Shown one piece after another: positions 43,680 to 52,566 of a stretch of 64,000 bases of DNA (the first letter of the stretch is position 1; each line of letters begins with the position of its first letter). The stretch is from Bacillus sp. BA3. GTDB lineage: Bacteria > Bacillota > Bacilli > Bacillales > DSM-1321. The stretch spans positions 1,341,878-1,405,877 of the forward strand of contig PIZR01000002.1 of the NCBI GenBank assembly GCA_002835675.1, written 5' to 3'. The notes below the pieces were generated by a model that was given only the letters and a program-made list of their open reading frames with translations, was not told the origin of the DNA and searched no databases. A program made the position numbers and the translations under genes.

Positions 43680-44402
43680 TTATGAAGAGCCAACTATTTT
43701 CTCTCCTCTCGGCTTTGTACTATTTGAGTCTGGTTCTCTTGTGATGCCAATTTGATTGAATTTATCATTAATGGACAGTTTGTATGTCAATGATCCTGTG
43801 CCTGCATCATCAGGCTTGAAAGTTCCTGCATTAGTCCGCTTTCCATCTTTCAGCAACCAAACCTGATACACCTCGGACTCTTGAAGGCTAGGCAAATTCT
43901 GAATTTGCACGATTAACCGTCTTTCTTCTCCTTGCTGCAAAATGTATGCAGCACCGTCCGTATTCATATTTACAGCCGTCTTATCGACAGGCTGCAAAGA
44001 TAGCGACGTTTTAACCTCCATTGGCAGATTGATGGCTGCGAGTTCTTTTTTCAGTTGAATATTGGAATATAACAGCACAAACGCCAAAACTAGCGCTGCC
44101 AACAAAAGACCTGAAGTTACTGGTGTAAACTGCTTAAAGAAAAAACGCCTCCAATTCTTTTCCCTTCTCACCGGAACTTCAACATCCGTCTCAAAGACAA
44201 AATTCATAACCTCTGATTTCAGGGAAGAAGAGGGTTCTTTTTCTTCGAAATCCCATTTCAATGACTTCCAGGCTTCCGTCATTTGTTCATACTCCCTAGT
44301 GCATTCAGAGCATTGTGTTAAGTGTTCCGCGAATGCTTTTTTTTCTTTTTCACCCAGTTCACCCGATAAAAATGAAAGCAGGTTAGCGCACTCTGTATTC
44401 AT
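43680..44402 (-). CDS. Anti-sigma factor (RskA type)
   Basis: A 240-residue membrane anti-sigma factor. The cytosolic N-terminus has a zinc-type anti-sigma motif (HLTQCSECTREYEQM, His-x3-Cys-x2-Cys, near residues 27-41), one membrane helix at about 95-115 (SGLLLAALVLAFVLLYS), and an external RskA domain with VYQVWLLKDGKRTNAGTF near 180. It should hold the adjacent ECF sigma factor at the membrane. Its ATG directly follows the sigma stop codon, indicating coupled translation. Confidence 0.88.
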   Translation of the reverse strand: MNTECANLLSFLSGELGEKEKKAFAEHLTQCSECTREYEQMTEAWKSLKWDFEEKEPSSSLKSEVMNFVFETDVEVPVRREKNWRRFFFKQFTPVTSGLLLAALVLAFVLLYSNIQLKKELAAINLPMEVKTSLSLQPVDKTAVNMNTDGAAYILQQGEERRLIVQIQNLPSLQESEVYQVWLLKDGKRTNAGTFKPDDAGTGSLTYKLSINDKFNQIGITREPDSNSTKPRGEKIVGSS

Positions 44403-44963
44403 TTACAAACCACCTACTTCCAAATGCTTTTTCAATAATTTAAGCGACTGGTGAAGTCTGCTCTTGATGGTACCAATCGGTTCATTTTCAATTTTGGCAA
44501 TTTCGGTTAACGAGTACCCTTTCCAATACAGTAAATCAATCAGTCTTTTTTGCGGCTTGCTTAACTTACTTTTTGCATTGGCAATTTCACTGTGTAATAG
44601 CCCATTTTCTATATCATTATTCGGATCTTCTATGTCAATTGGACGACTCATGTCCATGTGTTTATTATTCCGAATATGAACGCTGTCTTTACGGACATAA
44701 TCCACACACACATTTCGTGTAACGGTCAAAAGCCAGCTTACAAAGTGCCCCTTTTCGGAATTGTAGCTGCTTTTTGTGGTCCAGAGCTTTAAAAAGACCA
44801 ACTGCACAATCTCTTTGGTTTTATCAGGATTTCCATTTGTGAACTTAAAAATAAAACCATAGATTAATTTAATATGCCTGTCATAAAGTTCTTCCAGAGC
44901 AGGACGATGCTTTTTCATTACTAATGCCATCAATTCCTTATCAAGTTTTTCTTTCAATCGCAC
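44403..44963 (-). CDS. ECF-type RNA polymerase sigma factor
   Basis: A sigma-70 family factor of about 186 residues with region 2 (LEELYDRHIKLIYGFIFKFT, then VSWLLTVTRNVCVDYVRKD) and region 4 (WKGYSLTEIAKIENEPIGTI). The GTG start is six bases after GAGGAG; the upstream TTG has no spacing. The next gene is its anti-sigma factor, and two exported proteins are encoded just upstream on the same strand, so the four may form one regulon or operon. SigK/SigV-like by pairing with an RskA protein. Confidence 0.9.
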   Translation of the reverse strand: MRLKEKLDKELMALVMKKHRPALEELYDRHIKLIYGFIFKFTNGNPDKTKEIVQLVFLKLWTTKSSYNSEKGHFVSWLLTVTRNVCVDYVRKDSVHIRNNKHMDMSRPIDIEDPNNDIENGLLHSEIANAKSKLSKPQKRLIDLLYWKGYSLTEIAKIENEPIGTIKSRLHQSLKLLKKHLEVGGL

Positions 44964-45004
44964 CTGCAACTCCTCACCAGTAAATTTGGAAAAAACGTGT
45001 AACA

Positions 45005-45028
45005 GGAACGACCATCAATGATCGTCCC
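45005..45028. other. Hairpin between the lipoprotein and sigma genes
   Basis: Imperfect stem around CGACCAT/ATGATCG. A U-run follows only on the plus strand, where no gene ends, so it is more likely a processing or attenuation structure inside the minus-strand operon. Confidence 0.35.
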
Positions 45029-45034
45029 TTTTTC

Positions 45035-45505
45035 TTATTTTGGAAAAACCGTCTTGTTATTTACAATATACCAAACATTTTTCACGCCTTCGCCATTGAC
45101 ATCTCCCGCTGCCTTATCATTCACAAAATAGTAGAGCGGAAAACCTTTGTACGTTACCTGCTCTTCCCCTGTATCTTCCCTTTCAATGGTTCCAAAGTCT
45201 TTTTCCTCAAATCCTTTTGGAACAGCAAAATCCCTTTCCATGAACGGCGGCCATTTTTTCAGACAATCACCGATGCAATTGCTTTTTCCTGATTTATCAT
45301 TCTTGAAAAAGTAAAGTGACATTCCCTTCGAATCAGCCAAGTATTCGCCTGTTGTTTCACTTTCCATTAGTTTTAGGGTTTCTGCTTTTTCATCGGCAGT
45401 ACCACTAACCACTTGATCATTTTGGGATGAATCATTAGCTTCATTTCCACATGCCGCCAAAGCTAGAACCATCATAAAAACTGAAAATACCATCCACTTT
45501 TTCAT
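45035..45505 (-). CDS. Lipoprotein with COG4315-type secreted repeats
   Basis: A 156-residue lipoprotein (lipobox LALAAC, Cys at about residue 19). The mature part has two copies of the Lipoprotein_15/COG4315 repeat, recognisable by GEYLADSKGMSLYFFKND with CIGDCLKKWPPF, and VTYKGFPLYYFVNDKAAGDV with VKNVWYIV. Function of this domain is unknown. It follows the solute-binding gene by 21 bases and precedes the sigma factor. Confidence 0.85.
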   Translation of the reverse strand: MKKWMVFSVFMMVLALAACGNEANDSSQNDQVVSGTADEKAETLKLMESETTGEYLADSKGMSLYFFKNDKSGKSNCIGDCLKKWPPFMERDFAVPKGFEEKDFGTIEREDTGEEQVTYKGFPLYYFVNDKAAGDVNGEGVKNVWYIVNNKTVFPK

Positions 45506-45526
45506 ATACTCTCACTCCTCGTCAAT

Positions 45527-46300
45527 TTACTTCCATCCCCATTTTTGAAATACTTGATGGGATTCTTCCGTTTTAAGATAATCAATAAATTGTTTTGCCT
45601 TTTTCTTGTTTTCACTCTTACTCGTTATGCTTATCGGGGTTCCTCTATAGAGCTTGTCTTCCTCAGGGAGCTGAACCAGGTCCGTCACATCCGCCATACG
45701 GTAATGCCAGGATTCATATGTGATCCAAGCGTCCAATTTTGAATTTGCCTTCCATAGATCGATAGCTTCAGCACTGGACTTCACTGAAATGTCAATATTC
45801 CTGCTAATTCCAGGAATCAATCCTTTCCTTCCAGCCAAATCTTCCCATAGCCCCAGTTGCCCGGCTCCATTAACATCCACAATCTTTACGCCCTTCTTCG
45901 TTAAATCCTCCAGGGACTGTATATTCTTTGGGTTTCCTTTTCTAACCAGGATGCCAGCTGACCGTGTATACAATTCAGTGCGGCTCTTTTCATTAATGAT
46001 ACCTGGATGATCATGCATAAAATCTGTTAGCATATACTCTGACCCTCCGTAAATGATATCCGCATCCCGTTTGGCTTGATCAATCCATTTTTCTTCGGGT
46101 CCCGCTGTTACTTCAACTTTTATCCCGGTTTCTTTGGTGAATTGTTCCGCCACTTCCTTGATTGGTCCAAGAGGTCCACCTGGTCCATATACTTTTACGA
46201 CGTCGTTGACAGCTTGCCCCCGTTTCGCACCCATTTCCGGTGAAAATCCTAACAGTACTAGCATCAATGATATACACCCGACAATAAGAACCTTTTTCAA
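45527..46300 (-). CDS. AcfC-like extracellular solute-binding protein
   Basis: A 257-residue exported protein with an N-terminal signal segment (VLIVGCISLMLVLLGF) and a type-2 periplasmic-binding fold. VKVYGPGGPLGPIKEVAEQF, then KRDADIIYGGSEYMLTDF and AWITYESWHY, fit the AcfC/ModA-like group of anion-binding proteins. No permease or ATPase gene is nearby, so it could be a sensor or scavenger. A cysteine at residue 9 is not in a normal lipobox. TTG start with a good AAGGGAG site. First gene of the group ending with the sigma/anti-sigma pair. Confidence 0.82.
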   Translation of the reverse strand: MKKVLIVGCISLMLVLLGFSPEMGAKRGQAVNDVVKVYGPGGPLGPIKEVAEQFTKETGIKVEVTAGPEEKWIDQAKRDADIIYGGSEYMLTDFMHDHPGIINEKSRTELYTRSAGILVRKGNPKNIQSLEDLTKKGVKIVDVNGAGQLGLWEDLAGRKGLIPGISRNIDISVKSSAEAIDLWKANSKLDAWITYESWHYRMADVTDLVQLPEEDKLYRGTPISITSKSENKKKAKQFIDYLKTEESHQVFQKWGWK

Positions 46301-46442
46301 GTCTTTTCTCTCTCCCTTCTAAAAAGCCTTTGTACTATAGATAACGGGACAAACTTCAAAACGGTTTGAAAAAATTGTTAATTATTTATAACTTGCAGCA
46401 AAGCACACTGATGATTTCTAGTTTTTCACTTTTTCTCTCAAC

Positions 46443-46470
46443 AAAAAAACCATTCGAAAACGGAATGGTT
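46443..46470 (-). terminator. Terminator of the germination operon
   Basis: AACCATTC/GAATGGTT stem with a U7 tail on the minus strand, about 230 bases past the last gerAB-type gene. Confidence 0.8.
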
Positions 46471-46620
46471 GCAGACTGTGGACAAACTCCTTAGTAATTG
46501 AGTTTGTCTACTATTTGGCTTTTAAAATTTGACGTTTTGGAATGTAGGGCACTTGCTTTCCACGGGCGATCCTCCCCACTCAGGTGTCTCGAACACCCGC
46601 TCAAATCACCTTTGTTTTAA
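46470..46620. repeat. Intergenic repeat-like block
   Basis: CAGACTGTGGACAAACTC followed by GAGTTTGTCTAC forms a hairpin, and the start resembles CAGACTGTAGAC at 62273 and 63039. GCTTTCCACGGGCGATCC further on recalls the GC-rich Bacillus repeat. No ORF. A low-confidence member of the repeat group. Confidence 0.4.
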
Positions 46621-46696
46621 AATTAAAATAGAACTCTTTCTACCAGCTTTCATGCACATACTCTTTCAAATCTCTTAAAACAACTGGCAGAAAAGC

Positions 46697-47806
46697 TTAG
46701 CTTGATTTGCTTCCCTTTCTCTGTCTTTTTCTTTTACTGATCATAGCAATTCCCAACAATATCAGAGGAATAATCGTTTGCATCAAAACCCCATAAAAAG
46801 GGAAGGCGATAATATCAAAACGACTGACATCCATAGCGCTAGGATACGACCAAAAGCTGAATTCTACAATCAAAAACCCTATCGGCCATACAACCGGACG
46901 ATAGTCGGAGAGATTCAGCCACTGCGCGGTACCTAAAGCAGCCGCATAATAAAACACAGAAATTTTGACAAACGCTCCTACTATCCATACGGCCATGATG
47001 GCGGACTCCAAATGTTCAAAAAAGTCGGCAAAACTGATGTACCGAGATACATTCATCAGGGGATAATTCTTTGTGGATGTTGTTGATCCGAGTACAAAAA
47101 GAACGATAAGATTCACCACAACTAACGTCATCATTACGGCAAACACAGTCATCATCCCATATTTCATTCCTTTTTTCATATCCGCCAAATAAGGGAGGAG
47201 AAAAATCATCAGAAAAAACTCGCTGAACCATCCACCTGGTACAATCGAACCCTTGATTGGAGGCATAATTCCATTCCCCAATATCGGGAATATATTCTTA
47301 AATTCAAGATCAGGGCCCAGTAAGATGATTAAGAGGAGGATTGGAATGATAAAAACGGGAACAAACAATTGGGCAGCTCGCCCCAACACTTCTATCCCTC
47401 CGCGTACGATAAAGGCACAGAGGAGTATCATCGATGCCATGATCACGCTTATCGGAGTTTTGACCAGAAAAGAGTCGACAATATATTCTCCGTAACTTCT
47501 TAGGATTTGCCCTGTGATCGGGATATAAAAAAACAAGAATAAAAAACCGAGAATTTTCCCCGGAATCCGACCAATGATCTGTTCACTGAATTGGATAACC
47601 GTTTGTTTCGGATAAAGTTTGTGCAGTTTATAAGTGATATACACCGTCGCATACCCGATGAGAGACGCCAAAATGGGGGAAAGCCATAAATCATTTTTGG
47701 CATATTTCGCTGTGATGCTTGGAACACCGAGTACAGCCGTTGCCACAATCGTTGGATACATCATGAATGCCATCTGTAGAGATGAAATTTTACCTTTCTC
47801 CATCAT
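46697..47806 (-). CDS. Spore germination permease GerAB type, copy 2
   Basis: A 369-residue membrane protein with ten helices of the GerAB/amino-acid-permease family, the B subunit of a germinant receptor in the spore inner membrane. Starts SSLQMAFMMYPTIVATAVLG. It is nearly the same protein as the one encoded at 47992-49092, with most residues shared, so the two arose by a recent tandem duplication. Last gene of the operon A-C-small-B-B. Confidence 0.92.
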   Translation of the reverse strand: MMEKGKISSLQMAFMMYPTIVATAVLGVPSITAKYAKNDLWLSPILASLIGYATVYITYKLHKLYPKQTVIQFSEQIIGRIPGKILGFLFLFFYIPITGQILRSYGEYIVDSFLVKTPISVIMASMILLCAFIVRGGIEVLGRAAQLFVPVFIIPILLLIILLGPDLEFKNIFPILGNGIMPPIKGSIVPGGWFSEFFLMIFLLPYLADMKKGMKYGMMTVFAVMMTLVVVNLIVLFVLGSTTSTKNYPLMNVSRYISFADFFEHLESAIMAVWIVGAFVKISVFYYAAALGTAQWLNLSDYRPVVWPIGFLIVEFSFWSYPSAMDVSRFDIIAFPFYGVLMQTIIPLILLGIAMISKRKRQRKGSKSS

Positions 47807-47863
47807 CTTTCCTCCTTTCTGTGATAGTATGTAAATTTGAAATCACGCAACCCACAGATAGCT

Positions 47864-47958
47864 TTACTTTTTCATAAACTCTTCAAACGGCTAATAAGAG
47901 TTTCAATCCATTCAGTTGGTCCTGCCCTCTGCGCGAGTACGAATATTGATAGCACCTT
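47864..47958 (-). pseudogene. Decayed C-terminal copy of the 73-residue germination-operon gene
   Basis: On the minus strand the segment reads VLSIFVLAQRAGPTEWIETL and, after a one-base shift, PFEEFMKK and a stop. This matches the end of the intact small gene at 49150-49371 (SGPTQWVETLFRPFGEFMEK). It lies between the two B-subunit genes at the same relative position as the intact gene does, so the duplication unit was small gene plus B gene. Confidence 0.85.
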
Positions 47959-47991
47959 AACGATAGGATATTTAGCATAAAAAATGCTCAG

Positions 47992-49092
47992 TCAGCTGGT
48001 TTCGGTTCCTTTACGATTTCTTTTCCTTAAAACAGCAATCACCAACAATAACAGAGGAATAATCGTTTGCATCAAAATACTTTGTAAAGGGAAGACGTTG
48101 ATATCATTACGACTGACATCCACAGAGCTAGGCAACGACCACAAACTGAATATGACAATCAAAATCCCTATCGGCCATACAACAGGACGATAGTCGGAGA
48201 GATTCAGCCACTGTGCTGTACCTAAAGCGGATGCATAATAAAACACGGAAATTTTTACAAACGCCCCTACTATCCATACCGCCATGACGGCGGACTCTAC
48301 ATGTTCAAAAAAGTCGGCAAAACTGATGTATCGAGATGCATTCATCAAGGGGTAAAGCTTTGTGGATGTTGTTGACCCGAGTACAAAAAGAACCGTAAGA
48401 TTCACCACAATTAACGTCATCATCACGGCAAACACAGTCATCATCCCGGATTTCATCCCTTTTTTCATATCCGCCAAGAAAGGAAGGAGGAAAATGATCA
48501 GGAAAAACTCGCTGAACCATCCTCCCGGTACAATCGCACCCTTGATTGGAGGCATTATACCATCCGCCAATATCGGGAATATATTCTTGAATTCAAGATC
48601 GGGAATCAGCAAAAGGATTAAGATACAGATTGGAAAAATGAAAACAGGTACAAACAATTCAGCAGCTCGCCCCAACACTTCTATTCCCCCGCGTACGATG
48701 AACGCACACAGAAGCACCATCGATGCCATGATCACACTAATCGGGGTACGTACCAGAAAAGAGCCGACAACAAATTCTGCGTAACCTCTAAGGATTAGCC
48801 CCGTGTTCTGGATATAAAAAAACAAGAATAAAAAACCGAGAATTTTCCCCGGAGCCAAACCAATAATCTGTTCACTGAATTGGATCACCGTTTGCTTCGG
48901 ATACAGCTTGTGAAGTTTATAAGCGATATACACCGTCACATACCCTATGAGTGCCGCAAAAATGGGGGACAGCCATAAATCGGTTTTGGCATATTTCGCT
49001 GTGATGCTGGGTATCCCGAGAATAGCCGTTGCCACAATCGTCGGATACATCATGAATGCCATCTGTAATGATGAAATTTTCCCTTTCTCCAT
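47992..49092 (-). CDS. Spore germination permease GerAB type, copy 1
   Basis: A 366-residue ten-helix GerAB-type permease, the presumed germinant-binding B subunit. The segment AFIVRGGIEVLGRAAELFVP is typical of the family. It follows the 73-residue small gene by 57 bases, has an AAGGAGG site, and is the upstream member of the duplicated pair. Differences to copy 2 are spread over helices and loops (for example FYIQNTGLILRGYAEFVVGS against FYIPITGQILRSYGEYIVDS), which could change germinant range. Confidence 0.92.
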   Translation of the reverse strand: MEKGKISSLQMAFMMYPTIVATAILGIPSITAKYAKTDLWLSPIFAALIGYVTVYIAYKLHKLYPKQTVIQFSEQIIGLAPGKILGFLFLFFYIQNTGLILRGYAEFVVGSFLVRTPISVIMASMVLLCAFIVRGGIEVLGRAAELFVPVFIFPICILILLLIPDLEFKNIFPILADGIMPPIKGAIVPGGWFSEFFLIIFLLPFLADMKKGMKSGMMTVFAVMMTLIVVNLTVLFVLGSTTSTKLYPLMNASRYISFADFFEHVESAVMAVWIVGAFVKISVFYYASALGTAQWLNLSDYRPVVWPIGILIVIFSLWSLPSSVDVSRNDINVFPLQSILMQTIIPLLLLVIAVLRKRNRKGTETS

Positions 49093-49149
49093 CTGCTTCC
49101 TCCTTTCTTTAATAGTATGAATTTAATCCTGCAACACCCACTAATAGAC

Positions 49150-49371
49150 TTACTTTTCCATAAACTCTCCAAATGGCCTGAAAAGAGTTTCCACCCATTG
49201 AGTTGGCCCTGACATCTGTGGGAGGTTGAACATGGACAGAATCAATCCAGTGAGGAGCAGTGTAAGAAATGCCATTTTATCTTTTTTAGGATTTTGTTTC
49301 ATTTTCGGCCATTCAAACAAAATGATTAAAGCTACGATCACGGCTGTACAAATAAAAGCCCCCCATCTCAT
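49150..49371 (-). CDS. Small two-helix membrane protein of the germination operon
   Basis: A 73-residue protein with two hydrophobic helices (FICTAVIVALIILFEW and MAFLTLLLTGLILSMF) and a short C-terminal tail. Its ATG overlaps the end of the gerAC-type gene (ATGA), indicating coupled translation. Similar small membrane proteins (sometimes called D subunits) accompany some Bacillus germinant receptors and modulate them. A decayed copy exists at 47864-47958. Confidence 0.8.
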   Translation of the reverse strand: MRWGAFICTAVIVALIILFEWPKMKQNPKKDKMAFLTLLLTGLILSMFNLPQMSGPTQWVETLFRPFGEFMEK

Positions 49372-50588
49372 TTGTCCTTCACCTCTTCCTCAGACAATCC
49401 TGCCGGTTTGTTTATATAACCCTGTCTGCGAATATTGGCCGCAACATCGATTTCCACTTCCATTTCCGCGAATATCTCATCCCAGTGGTTTTCGACCTTA
49501 TTAAACTGTTTAGGATATTTCCTATAGAAATCTTTACCCAACCCTAAAATGTCCGCTTTCTTCTGCTGAGTATTCAGAAAAGCCATCTTGATGCGTTTTT
49601 CTATATCTTTTTGATATGCTCGTTCTGCAGCTTTTAGAGACTTAGGATTTGAAAGGTTTAAATTCGTTCCATTTTGTATAACAGCTCCTTCTGTATTTAC
49701 CTTCATCAACAATTTCCATTTATCATTGATAATTTGCGGAATGATCTTGACTTTGGCTGACACTGGACTTAAAGATATCTTCCCCTTCACACCTTTAGGT
49801 TGTAAGGTCACTGTGTATGATTCCACTTCATCTCTTAACCACAATAGCCCTCTAGTTTCCTTTTCAGTCATCGTTCCAGTCATTTTATCTTTTTTGAACA
49901 CGGCTGTTCCGACAATGTAAGGAATTCCCTGTAATTTCGTTTGCCCTTTTGCTGGTGGTAAAATTTTAACGAATGGAAGTGCGGCCGCTCGGGGTTTACC
50001 CGTTAACATTTCATCTAAATCCTGTAGTGTGACCAGCATCCCTATATGTAAATCAGATAGTTCTCTAAGCACTTCTCCTGAATAGTTTTCCAGGGGTGGC
50101 AAAGATTCAAGGATAGGCTTCGCTTTCCCTTTGCTGACATACACATTTGCTTTCTCTCTTGGCTGCGGATGGCGCAGCAAAAAATCCAGCTGCTCTTTAA
50201 TTCCTTCCTTCGCTAACTTTTCACCGAATACAAATACTTTACAATGTCCCCAAAATACTTTTCGCGGAAGCTTGCTTTGAAGCTTAGACAATGCATCTGA
50301 AATATTGGCGCCTTTTTCATATCTCACCAATGTCGTAACAGCACCCCCTCCTTGACTGGTCCCTCCTCCTTGACCGCCGCCTCCACCACTTATTGAACTT
50401 GGAATAAAAACTTGGACGGATAGTTCGATTTGATTATTATCGTTCTTATCGATGGCGGCTGCTGTGACAATCGCCAAGTCAGTGATTTCTATTCGATCCC
50501 AACAACCGCTTAGAAAAGGGGTCGTTCCACAAATAACGAGCAAAAGAAAGACGCTTTTCATGAAATGACGCCTCTTTACTTTCTCCAA
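49368..50588 (-). CDS. Ger(x)C family germination lipoprotein (GerAC type)
   Basis: The C subunit of the germinant receptor, about 406 residues: a lipoprotein signal ending FLSGCWD and the GerAC domain, with FGEKLAKEGIKEQLDFLLRH and LPFVKILPP typical. A glycine-rich insert (SGGGGGQGGGTSQGGGAV) near residue 80 is unusual. I prefer a TTG start ten bases after GGAGGAG; a GTG overlapping the stop of the A gene (first base 50618) is the alternative. The protein is anchored on the outer face of the spore inner membrane. Confidence 0.9.
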   Translation of the reverse strand: MEKVKRRHFMKSVFLLLVICGTTPFLSGCWDRIEITDLAIVTAAAIDKNDNNQIELSVQVFIPSSISGGGGGQGGGTSQGGGAVTTLVRYEKGANISDALSKLQSKLPRKVFWGHCKVFVFGEKLAKEGIKEQLDFLLRHPQPREKANVYVSKGKAKPILESLPPLENYSGEVLRELSDLHIGMLVTLQDLDEMLTGKPRAAALPFVKILPPAKGQTKLQGIPYIVGTAVFKKDKMTGTMTEKETRGLLWLRDEVESYTVTLQPKGVKGKISLSPVSAKVKIIPQIINDKWKLLMKVNTEGAVIQNGTNLNLSNPKSLKAAERAYQKDIEKRIKMAFLNTQQKKADILGLGKDFYRKYPKQFNKVENHWDEIFAEMEVEIDVAANIRRQGYINKPAGLSEEEVKDK

Positions 50589-50614
50589 TACCTTTGTTCT
50601 CCTCCAACCATTAT

Positions 50615-52207
50615 TCACTCCGTTTCACTTCCCCTTTTTGAATTTGGTCCCTGCTCCGGGGGTTGACGGTATACATTAGAATCCCCTGTGAGGCGCGGGC
50701 GTGTATCCATCTTCCACCAAGGAGCCCTCCACAGCACATCTTTCAGCTCTTTACCTTTTAACGGTGCCAGTGGCGTTAAGTAGGGAACGCCGAAGGAACG
50801 CAAGCTGCATAAGTGAATGATTATGGCAATGATTCCCATCATGATGCCAAGCAGTCCTAAGGTACCGGCAAGCAGCATCATTGGGAAACGCAGCATCCGG
50901 AAAGCAATTCCGGCAATATAACGAGGCATCATAAAAGAAGCGATTCCCGTAATCGCAACCACAATGACCATTGGCGCTGAAACCAACCCCGCTTGTACGG
51001 AAGCTTGACCAATCACTAGCGCTCCAACAATGCTGACAGCAGAACCTACCTGCTTCGGCAAGCGAACCCCTGCCTCTCTTAGTGCTTCAAAGGTAATTTC
51101 CATAGCCAATGCCTCTACTATTGCAGGAAAAGGGACCGATTCCCGGGATGCCGCGCTGCTTAGCAGGAGTGCGGTTGGGACCGCCTCATGATGGAACGTC
51201 AAAATAGCAACATATAGGGACGGAAGCAAAAGAGATAGTCCCATAAAAATATAACGTAACCAACGGATAAAAGTGCCTGCCATAAAACGTTGAGCATAAT
51301 CCTCTTGTGATTGAATCAAAGAAAAGAAGGATATTGGTGCAATTAAAGTAAAAGGGGTTCCTTCTACAAGAATGACAGCTCGTCCCTCCAACAAGCAAGA
51401 ACAGGCTACATCCGGCCGTTCTGTCGTCATGATCTGAGGGAAAGGTGAAAACGGATTGTCCTCGATCATTTCCTCGATGTACTCGCTTTCTAAAATACCG
51501 TCTATTTTAATTCGTTCCAACCGAGTTGTAATCTCTTCAATCAGTGTTTTATCCGCAAGGCCATCAATATAAGCAATTGAAACATTCGTCCTGGTATACG
51601 TTCCGATCTTCATCGATTGTAATTTAAGGGCAGGACTTTTAATAATACGTCGCAATTGGGACGTATTTACCTCTAGAGATTCAATAAATCCCTCTCGTGA
51701 CCCCCTAACTCCCCCCTCTGCCATAGGTTCTTCAATCGCCCGCTTTTCCCATTTGGACAATCCTAAAGAAAATCCATCGCTTTCCCCTTCATATAGAAGG
51801 ATCGGGTTTCCAGTGGAAATCGATTCAATGCAATCCGCCAACATATTCACTTTTACCACTTTAGGAACGGGCATTTTATGTTCAATAAACTCATTTAATG
51901 GTTGTGGTTCTTTTGATGACTCCTGCATGAGTGGAGATAGCACATATTGCTCTATCGCCTCGATGTCTGAGAGTCCCGCAATGTAAATGAGCATCGCCCG
52001 CGTCTTTCCGAAAAGTAAGAACGAGCGGAACATGACATCCGAGCAATTATCATAAACAGAACGAAGTGTTTCTACATTTTGATTGAAATTCGCAGCAAGT
52101 GCATCTGCAGGCTTAGAATCCTGGTAATTATTTTGTACACTGGATTTTTTTTCTTTCGTTTTCCTTAACAATCTACCTACATTACGAATCAAGCTGAATA
52201 CCCCCAT
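50615..52207 (-). CDS. Spore germination protein GerAA type
   Basis: The A subunit of the germinant receptor, 530 residues: a large hydrophilic N-terminal domain (to ~285), including FRSFLLFGKTRAMLIYIAGL, then about five to six membrane helices, including the conserved PFPAIVEALAMEITFEALRE and AGVRLPKQVGSAVSIVGALV. First gene of the operon, with the C gene starting at its stop. The ATG lacks a clear ribosome site; a TTG five codons later is eight bases after GGGGG and may be the true start (first base 52192). 52208-52566 has no gene; a forespore (sigma-G) promoter would be expected there but I see no convincing match. Confidence 0.93.
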   Translation of the reverse strand: MGVFSLIRNVGRLLRKTKEKKSSVQNNYQDSKPADALAANFNQNVETLRSVYDNCSDVMFRSFLLFGKTRAMLIYIAGLSDIEAIEQYVLSPLMQESSKEPQPLNEFIEHKMPVPKVVKVNMLADCIESISTGNPILLYEGESDGFSLGLSKWEKRAIEEPMAEGGVRGSREGFIESLEVNTSQLRRIIKSPALKLQSMKIGTYTRTNVSIAYIDGLADKTLIEEITTRLERIKIDGILESEYIEEMIEDNPFSPFPQIMTTERPDVACSCLLEGRAVILVEGTPFTLIAPISFFSLIQSQEDYAQRFMAGTFIRWLRYIFMGLSLLLPSLYVAILTFHHEAVPTALLLSSAASRESVPFPAIVEALAMEITFEALREAGVRLPKQVGSAVSIVGALVIGQASVQAGLVSAPMVIVVAITGIASFMMPRYIAGIAFRMLRFPMMLLAGTLGLLGIMMGIIAIIIHLCSLRSFGVPYLTPLAPLKGKELKDVLWRAPWWKMDTRPRLTGDSNVYRQPPEQGPNSKRGSETE

Positions 52208-52566
52208 TTTTTTGCAGGTCGCTCTAACTCCATTTTTCTATGTTTCTTCATTAAGGGTATTTTATACAGGAAATCCTGTTTCCGGCATGAACTAATTTTC
52301 ATGGAAAAGCTATGTTATAAGTGATTTTGAATAAACCGTAAACTCTTGTGATATCCTGTTTGTAATTAATAACTAAGGGGTATATCAAAAATCGAGGCTA
52401 CATATTAAAATACTGTCTCTGGCTAAATATTGTTTTTTGAACAAGCTACACAAGACCATAAAATAGGGGTTATTTTTTAAAGATGGATATTCGCTTTAAA
52501 ATACCTCTTTTTTTCTTTTTAAATAAGTTTCATGGGCAAGCAGACTAAAACGATAAGGGAGATTCT

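Noticed and set aside
52208..52566. Possible sigma-G promoter (TGTATA ... CATAGAA) before the gerA-type operon
   Set aside because: The spacing is about two bases too long and the match weak, so I do not call it.
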